This document shows positions 27,938 to 36,484 of a stretch of 64,000 nt of DNA, piece by piece (within the stretch, counting starts at the first letter, position 1; every line of letters starts with the position of its first letter). This DNA comes from Actinomycetota bacterium. Lineage in GTDB: Bacteria > Actinomycetota > Actinomycetes > Mycobacteriales > Mycobacteriaceae. The translations under genes and the position numbers were made by a program. Where the stretch lies: the NCBI GenBank assembly GCA_018268465.1, contig JAFDWN010000049.1, positions 45,199-109,198 of the forward strand, read 5' to 3'. The notes under the pieces are model-generated. The model worked only from the letters and a program-made list of their open reading frames with translations. It had not been told where the DNA came from and made no database searches.

Positions 27938-29158
27938 TCAGCCAACTGCTCCTTCCAGTTCCAGGGCTTCATAGGCGGCCTCGGGGACGCCGAGGAGGTC
28001 GACGCAGACGTCGCGGGTGTCGGCGCCGAGCAGCGGTGCCGGCGAACGCAGCCTGCCGGGGGTTCGCGACAATCGGTAGGGAATGCCGTCGTAGACACTG
28101 CGGCCCATGACGGGATGGTCGAGGGTGACCCAGTGCCGACGTGCGCCGAGTTGGGGATCGCTGCGCAGCAGCGTGTCGGCGGTCATCACGGCCGAGGCCG
28201 CAACGCCGCGTCGGGTCAGCTCGTCGGCCAGCCGGCCGGCGTCCCACGCCCGGGCGGCGGCAGCCACCAGGTCGTCGACCAACCCGGCGCACCGCCGTCG
28301 GCCGTCGGCGGTGTCCAGCTCCGGATAGCGATCCCAGGCCTGCGACCGGAGTACGGATCGTATTGCGGCCCATTGCTCGTCGCCGAAGACCGCGATCGCG
28401 CACCACTGGTCGTCGCCGGCGCAGCGGTACACCCCGTGCGGAGCCGCCGCCGCGTCGGCATTGCCGTTGCGGGTCGGCGCCGCCCCGGCGGCCGCAGCCA
28501 CGACAGCGGGGCCGATCGCGTTGACCGTCGACTCCAGCTGAGCCAGCTCGATGTATTCGCCCTGGCCTGTCCTCTTACGCTTGCGCAGCGCGGCCAGCAC
28601 CGCCACCGCACCGTGCAGCGGGTTGGGCACGTGGTCGGGATAGTTGGTTCCGGTACCGACCGGGGGCAGGTCGGGGTACCCGGTGAGGCCGAGCATCCCG
28701 CCGGCCGCGGCGATCGTCAGGCCGTACCCGCGGCAGTCGCGATGCGGTCCTTCGGTTCCCATCATCGGCATCTCGAGGTAGATCACGTCGGGGCGGACGG
28801 CCCGCGCGGCGTCGTAGCCCAGGCCGAGCCGGTCCATGGTGCCAGGGCTGAAGTTGTTCACCACGATGTCGCTGACTTCGATGAGGCGCAGTGCGAGCGC
28901 ACGGCCGCGCGGATGTTTCAGGTCGAGGCAGATGGAGCGCTTGCTCGAATTCCGGTTGGCGAAGTATCCGCTGCGCTCCACACCGGTGACGCCGTCGCGG
29001 AACGGTGCCATCGACCGGACCGGGTCGGCGCGCCGGCGGGACTCGACCTTCACGACGTCGGCGCCGTGATCGGCCAGTGGTTTGGTGAGGAACGGACCGG
29101 CCCCGACCCAGGAGAAGTCGGCGACGCGGATTCCGCTCAGGGGTAGCGATGCGGTCAT
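27938..29158 (-). CDS. Family III CoA-transferase, probable active subunit (BbsF-like)
   Basis: A 406-residue CaiB/BaiF-type CoA-transferase. The N-terminal LSGIRVADFSWVGAGPFLTK and DVVKVES form the CoA-binding Rossmann part. Asp175 in TNYPDHVPNP lies where the family's catalytic Asp is expected. Fused gene neighbours (ATGA overlap upstream, one-base gap downstream) pair it with a second, shorter CaiB protein. In BbsEF a heteromeric pair moves CoA from succinyl-CoA to benzylsuccinate. Substrate here is unknown; a substituted succinate is the natural inference. Confidence 0.86.
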   Translation of the reverse strand: MTASLPLSGIRVADFSWVGAGPFLTKPLADHGADVVKVESRRRADPVRSMAPFRDGVTGVERSGYFANRNSSKRSICLDLKHPRGRALALRLIEVSDIVVNNFSPGTMDRLGLGYDAARAVRPDVIYLEMPMMGTEGPHRDCRGYGLTIAAAGGMLGLTGYPDLPPVGTGTNYPDHVPNPLHGAVAVLAALRKRKRTGQGEYIELAQLESTVNAIGPAVVAAAAGAAPTRNGNADAAAAPHGVYRCAGDDQWCAIAVFGDEQWAAIRSVLRSQAWDRYPELDTADGRRRCAGLVDDLVAAAARAWDAGRLADELTRRGVAASAVMTADTLLRSDPQLGARRHWVTLDHPVMGRSVYDGIPYRLSRTPGRLRSPAPLLGADTRDVCVDLLGVPEAAYEALELEGAVG

Positions 29159-30264
29159 GATCGGCTCCGGTTCGTCTCGTGGGGCGTCGGCCTCGGACCG
29201 ACGTCGGAGGTGCGGAATCGGTACGGCGGTCCGGGCAGCGTGACCTCCTGCCCGTCGATGTCGACGGTGCGGAAGTAGTCGCGCGCCACGAGTTGGGGGT
29301 CGTTGATCAGGTCGTCGGGTGTGGCCACCGGCGCGACGCTGATTCCGCGTTTCTGGCCCGATGCGAACAGTTCGGATTTGTCCCTGCGCCCGGCGAATTC
29401 GTCGAACAGCTCCCGGAATCGCCGTCCGGCCTCCGGCGATCGGCGCCACTGGGGATCGTGCCAGACCGCGGCGCCGAGTTCGGCGGCTTCGGCTATCCCG
29501 CCGTCGACGAGCCAGGCGACGATGTCGGCCCAGGCAAGTGGGCTGCCGCCGAGGCCGCCGACGAGGTAGATCCACCCGTCTTCGCAGCGGAACAGGCCGG
29601 TGCCGGCCTCCCGTGGGCCGGCCCCGCCGCGGCGGCGTACGACGCCCTCGAGGTCGGCGTACTGGGCGGCGTTCTCCAGCGAATGCGCGACGGCCTCCTG
29701 CGCCGACAGGTCGACGATCTGCCCGCCGCCGTCGGTTTCGAGGACGTGCAGCGCAATCAGCGCTGCGACGGCGGCGTGTGCGCCGGCGATTATCGCGGTC
29801 TGCTCACCCCAGGCCCGGACCGGCTCCCGGTCGGGTTCTCCGGCCAGCGCCAGCAACCCCCCCGCGGCCAGCAGGGTGAGATCGCTGGCCGGCCGGTCCG
29901 CGTAGGGCCCGGTCAGGCCGAACGGGCTGATCGACACATGGACGAGCCCGGGGTGCGCCGTCGTGACGTCCGCGGGGTGCAGGCCCCGCGCCCGTAGGGC
30001 GGCGGGCCCCTCGCTGGTGAGCAGCAGGTCGGCACCGCCGAGCGACACGGCAACCGCGTCGTCGCCGGAGGCGACCGGGTGGATCTGCTTGCCTGCGTTC
30101 ATGAATGCCCGGCGGTGCGGGTCGGTATGGTCCGGACGACCGAATCGGGTGACCTCGGCGCCGAGGTCGGCCAGCAAGCGCCCGGTGTACTCACCCAACG
30201 CGGTGGTGGCGTCCAGGACGATGACACCCGAGAGCGGAGCGCTCCGATCGACTGTGGTGGTCAT
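29155..30264 (-). CDS. Family III CoA-transferase, probable non-catalytic partner (BbsE-like)
   Basis: A 369-residue CaiB-type protein, LSGVIVLDATTALGEYTGRL at the N-terminus and DLTLLAAGGLLALAGEP before the usual active-site position. Where the partner has Asp175 this protein reads AWGEQTAIIAG, with no Asp, so it may not form the acyl-anhydride intermediate. It is coupled to the partner by ATGA and follows the transporter gene after four bases. A catalytic/non-catalytic pair is consistent with BbsEF-like heteromers. Confidence 0.83.
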   Translation of the reverse strand: MTTTVDRSAPLSGVIVLDATTALGEYTGRLLADLGAEVTRFGRPDHTDPHRRAFMNAGKQIHPVASGDDAVAVSLGGADLLLTSEGPAALRARGLHPADVTTAHPGLVHVSISPFGLTGPYADRPASDLTLLAAGGLLALAGEPDREPVRAWGEQTAIIAGAHAAVAALIALHVLETDGGGQIVDLSAQEAVAHSLENAAQYADLEGVVRRRGGAGPREAGTGLFRCEDGWIYLVGGLGGSPLAWADIVAWLVDGGIAEAAELGAAVWHDPQWRRSPEAGRRFRELFDEFAGRRDKSELFASGQKRGISVAPVATPDDLINDPQLVARDYFRTVDIDGQEVTLPGPPYRFRTSDVGPRPTPHETNRSRS

Positions 30265-30268
30265 CGTG

Positions 30269-31576
30269 TCACCAACCCGGCAGGACGAAGAGCGCCCAGG
30301 TGATCAGCGGCGCGGCAGCGACCAGGCTGAAGCCCCAGATCATCAGGCCGCGGTACACCATGAGGTCTTTGCCCTTGGGTGCGTTGGCGACGACGAGCGC
30401 GCCGTTGGTGGAGAACGGACTCGAGTCGACCACCGAGGACGAAATCGACAGCGCGGCAACCAGTGCGACCGCGCCGAGCTCTCCGGCAGCCAGCAGCGGC
30501 ACCGCCAATGGGATCAGCGCACCCAGGATTCCGGTGGTGGACGCGAACGCCGACACGACCGCGCCGACGAACAGCAGCACCAGGGCCGCCAGCAGCGGTG
30601 AGGACACCGACGCGATTCCCTCACCGATGTAGTCGACGGTGCCCATCGCCTCCAGCAGCCCGACGTAGGTGACGATGCCGCAGATGAGAAGGACGACACC
30701 CCAACTGATTTCCGCGGTGGCGGCTTTGGCGGTAGCCGGTGACATGAGGGCGAGGACACCTGCGACGGCCATCGCGGTGAGGCCGATGTTGAGATCGAAG
30801 ACCAGTGCCCCGACGGCGAGCAGTGCCAGCCCGGTGACCGTCGCCACGCGGTCGCGCTGTTCGATCCGGCTCGTGACGCCGGGCGCACGGGTCTTGACCG
30901 CCACACCGCCGGTACCTTCGGTCGGCTCGTCGGCCGGCGCAGCCTCCTCGGCCGCGCACCGTCCGCCCGCCCGCAGCAGGCGCAGACCGCCGAAGGCGAC
31001 GTAGATGACAACGGCCAGCGCGACGTTGAACGCGAGGTTGGCCAGGAACAGGGTGGTGGGGCTGCCGGGAAGTCCGCTGCGGTCCACGATGCCGTTGGTG
31101 ATCACGCCGAGCACACCCAGCGGTGAGAAGTTCCCGGCCGCCGACCCGTGGATCACCATCAAGCCCATCAGCAGCGGATTGATCCCGTACCGCGCGGCGA
31201 ACGCCATGCCGATCGGTGCGATGATCGCCACCGCCGCCGGGCTCAACGCGCCGAGCGCCACCAGGGCCGCGCTGAGGACGAACATCACCCACGGGAGCGC
31301 GGCAACGCGGCCCCGCACCGCCCGGACCGCACCGCCGACCAGCCAGTCGACCGTGCCGTTTCGTTTGGCGATGGCGAACAGGAATGTGACCCCGACCAGG
31401 ATCACGAACAGATCCGCGGGGAAGTCGGCGAGCACGTCGGCGGTCGAGACGCCGAAGACCCACGTCCCCACCCCGAACGCCCCGACGAGGGCGAGAACGC
31501 CCAGGTTGACCGAGCGCACGGTGCCCAGCAGGAAGACGCCGACAAGAACGAGTATCGCGATGAGATGAGGTGACAT
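30269..31576 (-). CDS. SLC13/MatC-like dicarboxylate-type permease
   Basis: A 435-residue membrane protein with about 11-12 hydrophobic segments (LIAILVLVGVFLLGTV at the start) and a charged central loop around residues 200-235. The overall plan, with GSAAGNFSPLGVLGVI and a matching SVVDSSPFSTNGALVV repeat, is that of the ion-transporter superfamily that includes SLC13, CitM and malonate MatC carriers. It is the promoter-proximal gene of the operon, so it probably imports the pathway substrate, in keeping with a dicarboxylate. Confidence 0.83.
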   Translation of the reverse strand: MSPHLIAILVLVGVFLLGTVRSVNLGVLALVGAFGVGTWVFGVSTADVLADFPADLFVILVGVTFLFAIAKRNGTVDWLVGGAVRAVRGRVAALPWVMFVLSAALVALGALSPAAVAIIAPIGMAFAARYGINPLLMGLMVIHGSAAGNFSPLGVLGVITNGIVDRSGLPGSPTTLFLANLAFNVALAVVIYVAFGGLRLLRAGGRCAAEEAAPADEPTEGTGGVAVKTRAPGVTSRIEQRDRVATVTGLALLAVGALVFDLNIGLTAMAVAGVLALMSPATAKAATAEISWGVVLLICGIVTYVGLLEAMGTVDYIGEGIASVSSPLLAALVLLFVGAVVSAFASTTGILGALIPLAVPLLAAGELGAVALVAALSISSSVVDSSPFSTNGALVVANAPKGKDLMVYRGLMIWGFSLVAAAPLITWALFVLPGW

Positions 31577-31600
31577 GCCGTCTCCCGGGTCGACACAACT

Positions 31601-31633
31601 TCGCAGTTGCGATGTGAGCTTCGTATTTCCGAA
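31601..31633. promoter_or_regulatory. IclR operator candidates between the transporter and regulator genes
   Basis: TCGCAGTTGCGA (31601-31612), a 5+2+5 palindrome, followed by TTCGTATTTCCGAA (31620-31633). An imperfect copy, TCCGCATTTTCG, lies near 31692-31703, closer to the IclR start. A box of the same CGCAnnTGCG form occurs at 35110-35121 before the formate dehydrogenase gene. Confidence 0.55.
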
Positions 31634-31718
31634 ACCATAGGGTGGCTGCGGTCACACCGTCAAGTCCATCTTTCAGATTTGCGAAATTAACTCCGCATTT
31701 TCGTGGCACCATGCAGGT

Positions 31719-32525
31719 ATGAATCCCGCACGCCTCGATCGGGCTCTCAAGATCCTCGAGTACCTGGCCAGTCACCAGGAGGGCAGTGCACTCAAGCCCA
31801 TGTGCGAGCAGCTGGGGATGCCGATGAGCAGCGCGCACGACCTCGTCAGCGCGTTGCTGGAGCTCGACGCGGTCCGGCAGAACGATGCGAAGACCTACGT
31901 GCTGGGGCCACGGTCGCTGGTGATGGCGCTGTCGATCATCGACTCGGTCGACCTGCGCCAGGTCAGCCGCCCGTTCCTGCTGCAACTCTGCGAAACGGTC
32001 AACGAGAACACCTACCTGGCGCTGCGCAGCGGTAACACCGTCACCTATGCCGACCGCTACGAGGCCGGCCAGAACCTGTCGGTGGTGATGAAACTGGGCG
32101 GCTCACGCCCGCTGCACGGCACCAGCATCGGCAAACTGTTCTCGGCGTTCAACCCGGACCTGGAGGCACGAGTCCTCGGCGCGGACACCCTCGATCCGCT
32201 GACACCGCTCACCCTGACCGACCGGGACAACCTGGCGCGCGAATTCGAGGCCATCCGCGACCGCGGCTACAGCGTCAGCGACGGCGAAAGCGTGGAGGGC
32301 ATCGTCGCCCTGGCAACCCCGATTTTCGACGCGACCGATACCGTGCAAGCCGCCGTGCACATTTCGGCTCCGCGGGGCCGCCTCTCCCCCGAACGGCGCC
32401 CGATCGTCCTGACCGAGATGCTGCGCACCGGGGCGGCGATCTCCGAACAACTAGGTGCCACCGGCAGCTCGATCACCGTCCGATCCCTGGACGAGATCGT
32501 CGCGCTGGAGAACACCCGCCGGTAG
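31719..32525 (+). CDS. IclR-family regulator of the bbs-like operon
   Basis: A 268-residue IclR regulator with a winged HTH in residues 5-65 (LDRALKILEYLASHQEGSAL, MPMSSAHDLVSALLE) and an effector domain ending in CoA-ester/carboxylate-sensing type sequences. It is divergent from the transporter-CoA-transferase operon and shares a 142-base intergenic region containing palindromes. Local control of the operon is the simplest reading. It is followed after 15 bases by an alpha/beta-hydrolase gene in the same direction. Confidence 0.9.
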   Translation: MNPARLDRALKILEYLASHQEGSALKPMCEQLGMPMSSAHDLVSALLELDAVRQNDAKTYVLGPRSLVMALSIIDSVDLRQVSRPFLLQLCETVNENTYLALRSGNTVTYADRYEAGQNLSVVMKLGGSRPLHGTSIGKLFSAFNPDLEARVLGADTLDPLTPLTLTDRDNLAREFEAIRDRGYSVSDGESVEGIVALATPIFDATDTVQAAVHISAPRGRLSPERRPIVLTEMLRTGAAISEQLGATGSSITVRSLDEIVALENTRR

Positions 32526-32540
32526 CTACGCTGGCGGAAG

Positions 32541-33452
32541 ATGACACGAGTATTCGAAAGCCACAGTGACCTGATCGTCGCCGGCGGACCGGTACGCATG
32601 TACCGATCCGGCAACTACGGACCACCCGTGCTGCTGCTGCACGGCGGTGCGCTCGATACCGCCGAAGGTGTTTGGCACGACGTCGTCCCCGCCCTGTCGG
32701 CGGACTTCCGGGTGTACGCGATCGACTTCCCGCGCCATGGCGCCAGCCGGCCCTGGCCAGCCGGGCCGGGGTGCGAGAACCGGCGCGTTCGCCTCGACGC
32801 CGAGTTCTTCGACGGCTTCCTCGACGAGTTGCTCGACCGCCTCGCGCTACCGCAGACGGCGATCGTCGGTCTGTCCATGGGGGCAGGAGTCGGCATCGGC
32901 TACGCCCTGCTGCGGCCCCACCGGGTCAGCGCGCTCGTTGCGATCGGCCCCGGTGGAATCGGCGCCAAACGCAAAGCGCAGTTCGCGACCTGGCTGATGC
33001 TGCGGACGCCGGGGCTGTTGCGGCTCGCCAGCGGCTATCTGGCCCGCCGCCCGCAGGCATTGCGAAAATCGCTGAGCCGCAACCTCACCGCCGGCGAGGC
33101 GACCGAAGGATTCGAGAGGATCCTGACGCAGACCAGGGCGGAGGCGAAAGCCAAAGCCGCACACCGTGAACGGATCCTCGACGATTGGATGATCGAGGCG
33201 TACGGCCCGTTACGCATGCGGCTGAACTATCTCCCTGCACTGCCCGGACTTCGAGTGCGCAGCCTATGGATCCGCGGCGAACAGGACCCACTCGTCGGTC
33301 GTGCGGAGGTCGCCGCCGCGGCAGCGGCCGCACGCGCACCAGTGGTCACCATCCCCGACGCAGGACACGTCGTCACCCTCGATCAGCCCGCGGATGTCGC
33401 ACGGGTGGCGCGTCGTTTTCTGTCGACGAGCGGCGAGGCGCCCGCCCGCTGA
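32541..33452 (+). CDS. Alpha/beta-hydrolase
   Basis: A 303-residue alpha/beta-hydrolase. Oxyanion motif LLHGGALD at about residue 33, nucleophile Ser in GLSMGAG, acid in RGEQDPLVG, and His in DAGHVVTLDQP. An Arg/Lys-rich cap region lies between. Probably co-transcribed with the IclR gene. Could be an esterase or a thioesterase/lactonase serving the neighbouring pathway; the substrate cannot be read from the sequence. Converges with the formate dehydrogenase gene across a strong hairpin. Confidence 0.85.
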   Translation: MTRVFESHSDLIVAGGPVRMYRSGNYGPPVLLLHGGALDTAEGVWHDVVPALSADFRVYAIDFPRHGASRPWPAGPGCENRRVRLDAEFFDGFLDELLDRLALPQTAIVGLSMGAGVGIGYALLRPHRVSALVAIGPGGIGAKRKAQFATWLMLRTPGLLRLASGYLARRPQALRKSLSRNLTAGEATEGFERILTQTRAEAKAKAAHRERILDDWMIEAYGPLRMRLNYLPALPGLRVRSLWIRGEQDPLVGRAEVAAAAAAARAPVVTIPDAGHVVTLDQPADVARVARRFLSTSGEAPAR

Positions 33453-33532
33453 CGACCGGGGCGGCGACTCGGGCCGAACGGTGCCTCCGGCAGTGCGGCG
33501 GCACGACGGCCGGCGACTGGGTATGACAAAGA

Positions 33533-33566
33533 GGCGAGGGCGCAGGGGGAACGCTGCGCCCTCGCC
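33533..33566. terminator. Bidirectional terminator between hydrolase and formate dehydrogenase
   Basis: Perfect 13-bp stem: GGCGAGGGCGCAG (33533-33545) with CTGCGCCCTCGCC (33554-33566), 8-nt loop, in the gap between convergent genes. It overlaps no coding sequence. Confidence 0.8.
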
Positions 33567-33577
33567 GTAATCCGGTG

Positions 33578-34780
33578 TCAGCCGACCTTGAACTTCGCGG
33601 CCTCTTCCGAACCGCCGGTGGCATTGCCCTCGCTGTAGGAGTGCGCGCCGACACCGGCCAACGCTCCACCCTGGACGATGAGGTACTCGTCGCGGATCGG
33701 CGTGCCGTCGAAGAAGGCTTCGAGGATTTCGCGCGTACCCGCGGCATAACGCGCCTGCGCCGACAAGGACGTGCCGGAGATGTGCGGCGTCATCGCGTTG
33801 TGCGGCGCCGTACGCCACGGGTGGTCCTTCGGTGCCGGCTGCGGGAACCAGACGTCCCCGCCGTAACCGGCGAGCTGCCCGCTCTCCAGCGCCCGAACGA
33901 TCGCATCCCGGTCGGTCAGCTTGCCGCGGGCCGTGTTGACCAGGTACGCGCCCCGCTTGAACAGCTTGAGCGTGTCCTCGTTGACCATGTGCTCGGTCTC
34001 GGGGTGCAGCGGGCAGTTGAGCGTGACCACGTCGCAGACCGGGTACATGTCCTGCGGGGTCTCGTGCCAGATGAGGTCCAACTCCCGTTCGACCTCGAGC
34101 GGCAGCCGGTGCCGATCGGTGTAGTGCAGGTGCGTGCCGAACGGCTTGAGCCGACGAAGCACCGCCAGGCCGATACGACCCGCCGCGACGGTGCCCACGT
34201 GCATACCCTCGAGGTCGTAGGACCGGGTGACGCAGTCGGCGATGTTCCAGCCGCCATTGATCGCCCACTCGTGCGACGGGACGAAGTTGCGCACCAGGTC
34301 CAGGATCGTCATCACCACGTGCTCGGCGACGCTGATCGAGTTGCAGAAGGTGACCTCGGCGACGGTGATGCCCCGGTCGATTGCGGCCTGCAGGTCGACA
34401 TGGTCCGAACCAATGCCCGCAGTCAGCGCCAGCTTGAGGTTCTCCGCCTTGGCAATCCGCTCCGGCGTCAGGTATGCGGGCCAGAACGGCTGGGAGATCA
34501 CGACATCGGCGTCTACCAGCTCGCGCTCGAACTCGGAGTCCTCGCCATCCTTGTCGGAGGTCACCACGAGGGTATGACCGTTCGACTCAAGGTATTTGCG
34601 CAGCCCGAGTTCGCCGGACACACTGCCGAGCAGGGTGCCGGGCACGAAGTCGATCGCCTTCGGCGTCGGCAGAGTCTGCCCGTCGCCGTAGCCCTCGATA
34701 ACGGGCAGGTCGTCACGAGCGTAGGACGTCGGCATACCGTCGACCGGGTCGTCGTAGAGAACACACAGGACCTTGGCCAT
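33578..34780 (-). CDS. fdh: NAD-dependent formate dehydrogenase
   Basis: Oxidises formate to CO2 with NAD; cytosolic, metal-free. 400 residues, the same length as the Pseudomonas sp. 101 enzyme, with matching residues by eye: NAD fold GTVAAGRIG at 197-205, NAD-selecting Asp222 in HYTDRHRLP, Arg285 in NTARGK, Gln314 in PQPAPKDHPW and His333 in HISGTSLS. AAAGGAATC lies just before the ATG. It is transcribed alone, with a 483-base leader/upstream gap holding an operator-like box and a large hairpin. It may serve C1 clearance for the neighbouring bbs-like operon (inference). Confidence 0.95.
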   Translation of the reverse strand: MAKVLCVLYDDPVDGMPTSYARDDLPVIEGYGDGQTLPTPKAIDFVPGTLLGSVSGELGLRKYLESNGHTLVVTSDKDGEDSEFERELVDADVVISQPFWPAYLTPERIAKAENLKLALTAGIGSDHVDLQAAIDRGITVAEVTFCNSISVAEHVVMTILDLVRNFVPSHEWAINGGWNIADCVTRSYDLEGMHVGTVAAGRIGLAVLRRLKPFGTHLHYTDRHRLPLEVERELDLIWHETPQDMYPVCDVVTLNCPLHPETEHMVNEDTLKLFKRGAYLVNTARGKLTDRDAIVRALESGQLAGYGGDVWFPQPAPKDHPWRTAPHNAMTPHISGTSLSAQARYAAGTREILEAFFDGTPIRDEYLIVQGGALAGVGAHSYSEGNATGGSEEAAKFKVG

Positions 34781-35064
34781 GGGAGATTCCTTTCGATGTG
34801 GTGCTGACGGTCCGGCGATGGACCGCAGCGGTAAGTGAGATGGCACTGCTGACCGGAACTTCCGAGTCCGATGCCGAGAGTGTCTGCCGAACAACGCTTC
34901 TCAAGGTCGGACCGGACTTGCTGCTGACTCCTTTCTGCGCACGCAGCGATCAATGGATGCGTGTGGTGGCGCACGACCGCGCGCCAACTGATTCGGCAAC
35001 GTCGCTCCAGCACCCCGATCAACCCGGGACCTCGCCAGGCGAGGCAGCGCGGAGGTGATGCAAA

Positions 35065-35121
35065 GACCGCGCCGGACCCTGGTCCAGACAGCGCGGTCGT
35101 TGCGCAACTCCGCATTTGCGG
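35065..35121 (-). promoter_or_regulatory. CGCAnnTGCG box and nested hairpin upstream of fdh
   Basis: In the 483-base gap 34781-35263 no gene is evident. CCGCATTTGCGG (35110-35121) is a 5+2+5 palindrome of the same form as TCGCAGTTGCGA at 31601. Next to it GACCGCGC (35065-35072) pairs with GCGCGGTC (35091-35098), enclosing GGACC-CT-GGTCC. Read leftward the hairpin ends in TTT, so it may also end the bkd transcript. Confidence 0.5.
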
Positions 35122-35263
35122 TCGGCGACGGTCGCCGTGAACTGAATCTAAGGAGATGTGTGATCGGGGTCAAAGAGTGATAATCGATTGCCCGATAAGC
35201 GACGTCGATCAACTCCTGACTGCCTCGGCCGCGTCAAGGCGGTCCGTCCGCGACCGTGATGGA

Positions 35264-36484
35264 TCACAGGTCGAGCAGTGCCCGCTCCGGGGATTCGATG
35301 AGATCACGCAACTCACCGAGGAACGCCGCGACGTGCGCGCCGTCGGCGATGCGGTGGTCGAAGGCGCACGTCAGCGACATCGTCGGGCGAGCAACCACGG
35401 CGTCGTCGACCACCACCGGGCGCGGTTTGAGCGAACCGAGTCCCAGGATCGCGGCCTCCGGATAGTTGATCACCGGCACGCCCTCGTCGACGCCGAGCGC
35501 GCCGAAGTTGGACACGGTGAACGTCGACCCGGTGAGGTCCGCGGGCACGAGTGTGCCGGCCCGAGCGCCGGCGATCAGCGTGGACACCGCCACCGCCAGA
35601 TCGCGGGTCGACTTGTCCTGGGCATCCTTGACGACGGGCACCAACAGCCCACGGGGTGCCGCTACCCCGAACCCGAGGTGGACGGCGGCATGCCGGTGGA
35701 TCTGCGGCCCGGCAGGGGTGTCCACCCAGGTCGAGTTGAGCAGTGGATGGTGACGCAGGGCGATCGTCAGCAGGCGCAGGGTCAGCACGAACGGGGTAAC
35801 CGGCACTCCCTCCCCCACGGCGCCGGCCGCGACGTCGCGCCATCGCAGCAGCCCGGTACCGTCGACCTGCACCGACGCGTGAGCATCGGGGATCTCCCTG
35901 CGCGACAAAGCCATTCGGCGGGCCATCGCCGCGTGCACGCCACGCACCGGCATCGTGTCGGCGCCGGGAGCCGCCGCTCCGAAGGCCAGTACGTCGTCGC
36001 GGGTGATGATTCCGTCCGGCCCGGATCCCGGTGTGAGGGCGGTCAGCTCCACGTTGAGTTCAGCGGCCAGTTTGCGGACCGCCGGTTTCGCCCGCGGCCG
36101 AGCCGACGGCGCGCCGGGAACTCTTCTGCTGGCGTCCATTCCGTCGTCGGTTCCGTAGCCGACCAGCACCGGCTTGCGGATGGGAGCGGGGGCATCCGCC
36201 GAATCGGGTACGTCCGCAACAGAATGGCCTGCCGCGCTGGTTGATTCCGCCTCCGTTGCGATGCGCACCAACACCGCGCCGACGGCCAGCGTCTCGCCCT
36301 CGGCCCCACCGAGTTCCACGATACGACCGGCATACGGACTCGGAATGTCGACTTGGGCCTTGTTCGTCTCCACCGTGCAAAGGGTCTGGTTCAGTTCGAC
36401 CACGTCGCCCGGGGCGACGTTCCAGCTGGTTATCGTCGCGTCTTCCAGGCCTTCGCCCAGGTCGGGAACGAGGAAGTCCCTCAC
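35264..36484 (-). CDS. bkdC: Branched-chain 2-oxo acid dehydrogenase E2 (dihydrolipoyl acyltransferase)
   Basis: A 406-residue E2 core protein. One lipoyl domain at the N-terminus with the lipoylated Lys42 in [12 protein letters not shown], a peripheral-subunit-binding domain around residues 130-165 ([15 protein letters not shown]... [11 protein letters not shown]), and a C-terminal acyltransferase domain ending with [18 protein letters not shown] 36484 overlaps the E1-beta stop (GTGA); longer readings are not lipoyl-like. With bkdA and bkdB it makes acyl-CoAs from leucine, isoleucine and valine keto acids. Corresponds to Rv2495c. Confidence 0.94.
   Translation of the reverse strand: MRDFLVPDLGEGLEDATITSWNVAPGDVVELNQTLCTVETNKAQVDIPSPYAGRIVELGGAEGETLAVGAVLVRIATEAESTSAAGHSVADVPDSADAPAPIRKPVLVGYGTDDGMDASRRVPGAPSARPRAKPAVRKLAAELNVELTALTPGSGPDGIITRDDVLAFGAAAPGADTMPVRGVHAAMARRMALSRREIPDAHASVQVDGTGLLRWRDVAAGAVGEGVPVTPFVLTLRLLTIALRHHPLLNSTWVDTPAGPQIHRHAAVHLGFGVAAPRGLLVPVVKDAQDKSTRDLAVAVSTLIAGARAGTLVPADLTGSTFTVSNFGALGVDEGVPVINYPEAAILGLGSLKPRPVVVDDAVVARPTMSLTCAFDHRIADGAHVAAFLGELRDLIESPERALLDL

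Noticed and set aside
33578-34780. Phosphoglycerate or 2-hydroxyacid dehydrogenase
   Set aside because: The 400-residue length, PQPAPKDHPW and HISGTSLS motifs and the four matching active-site residues are specific to formate dehydrogenase.
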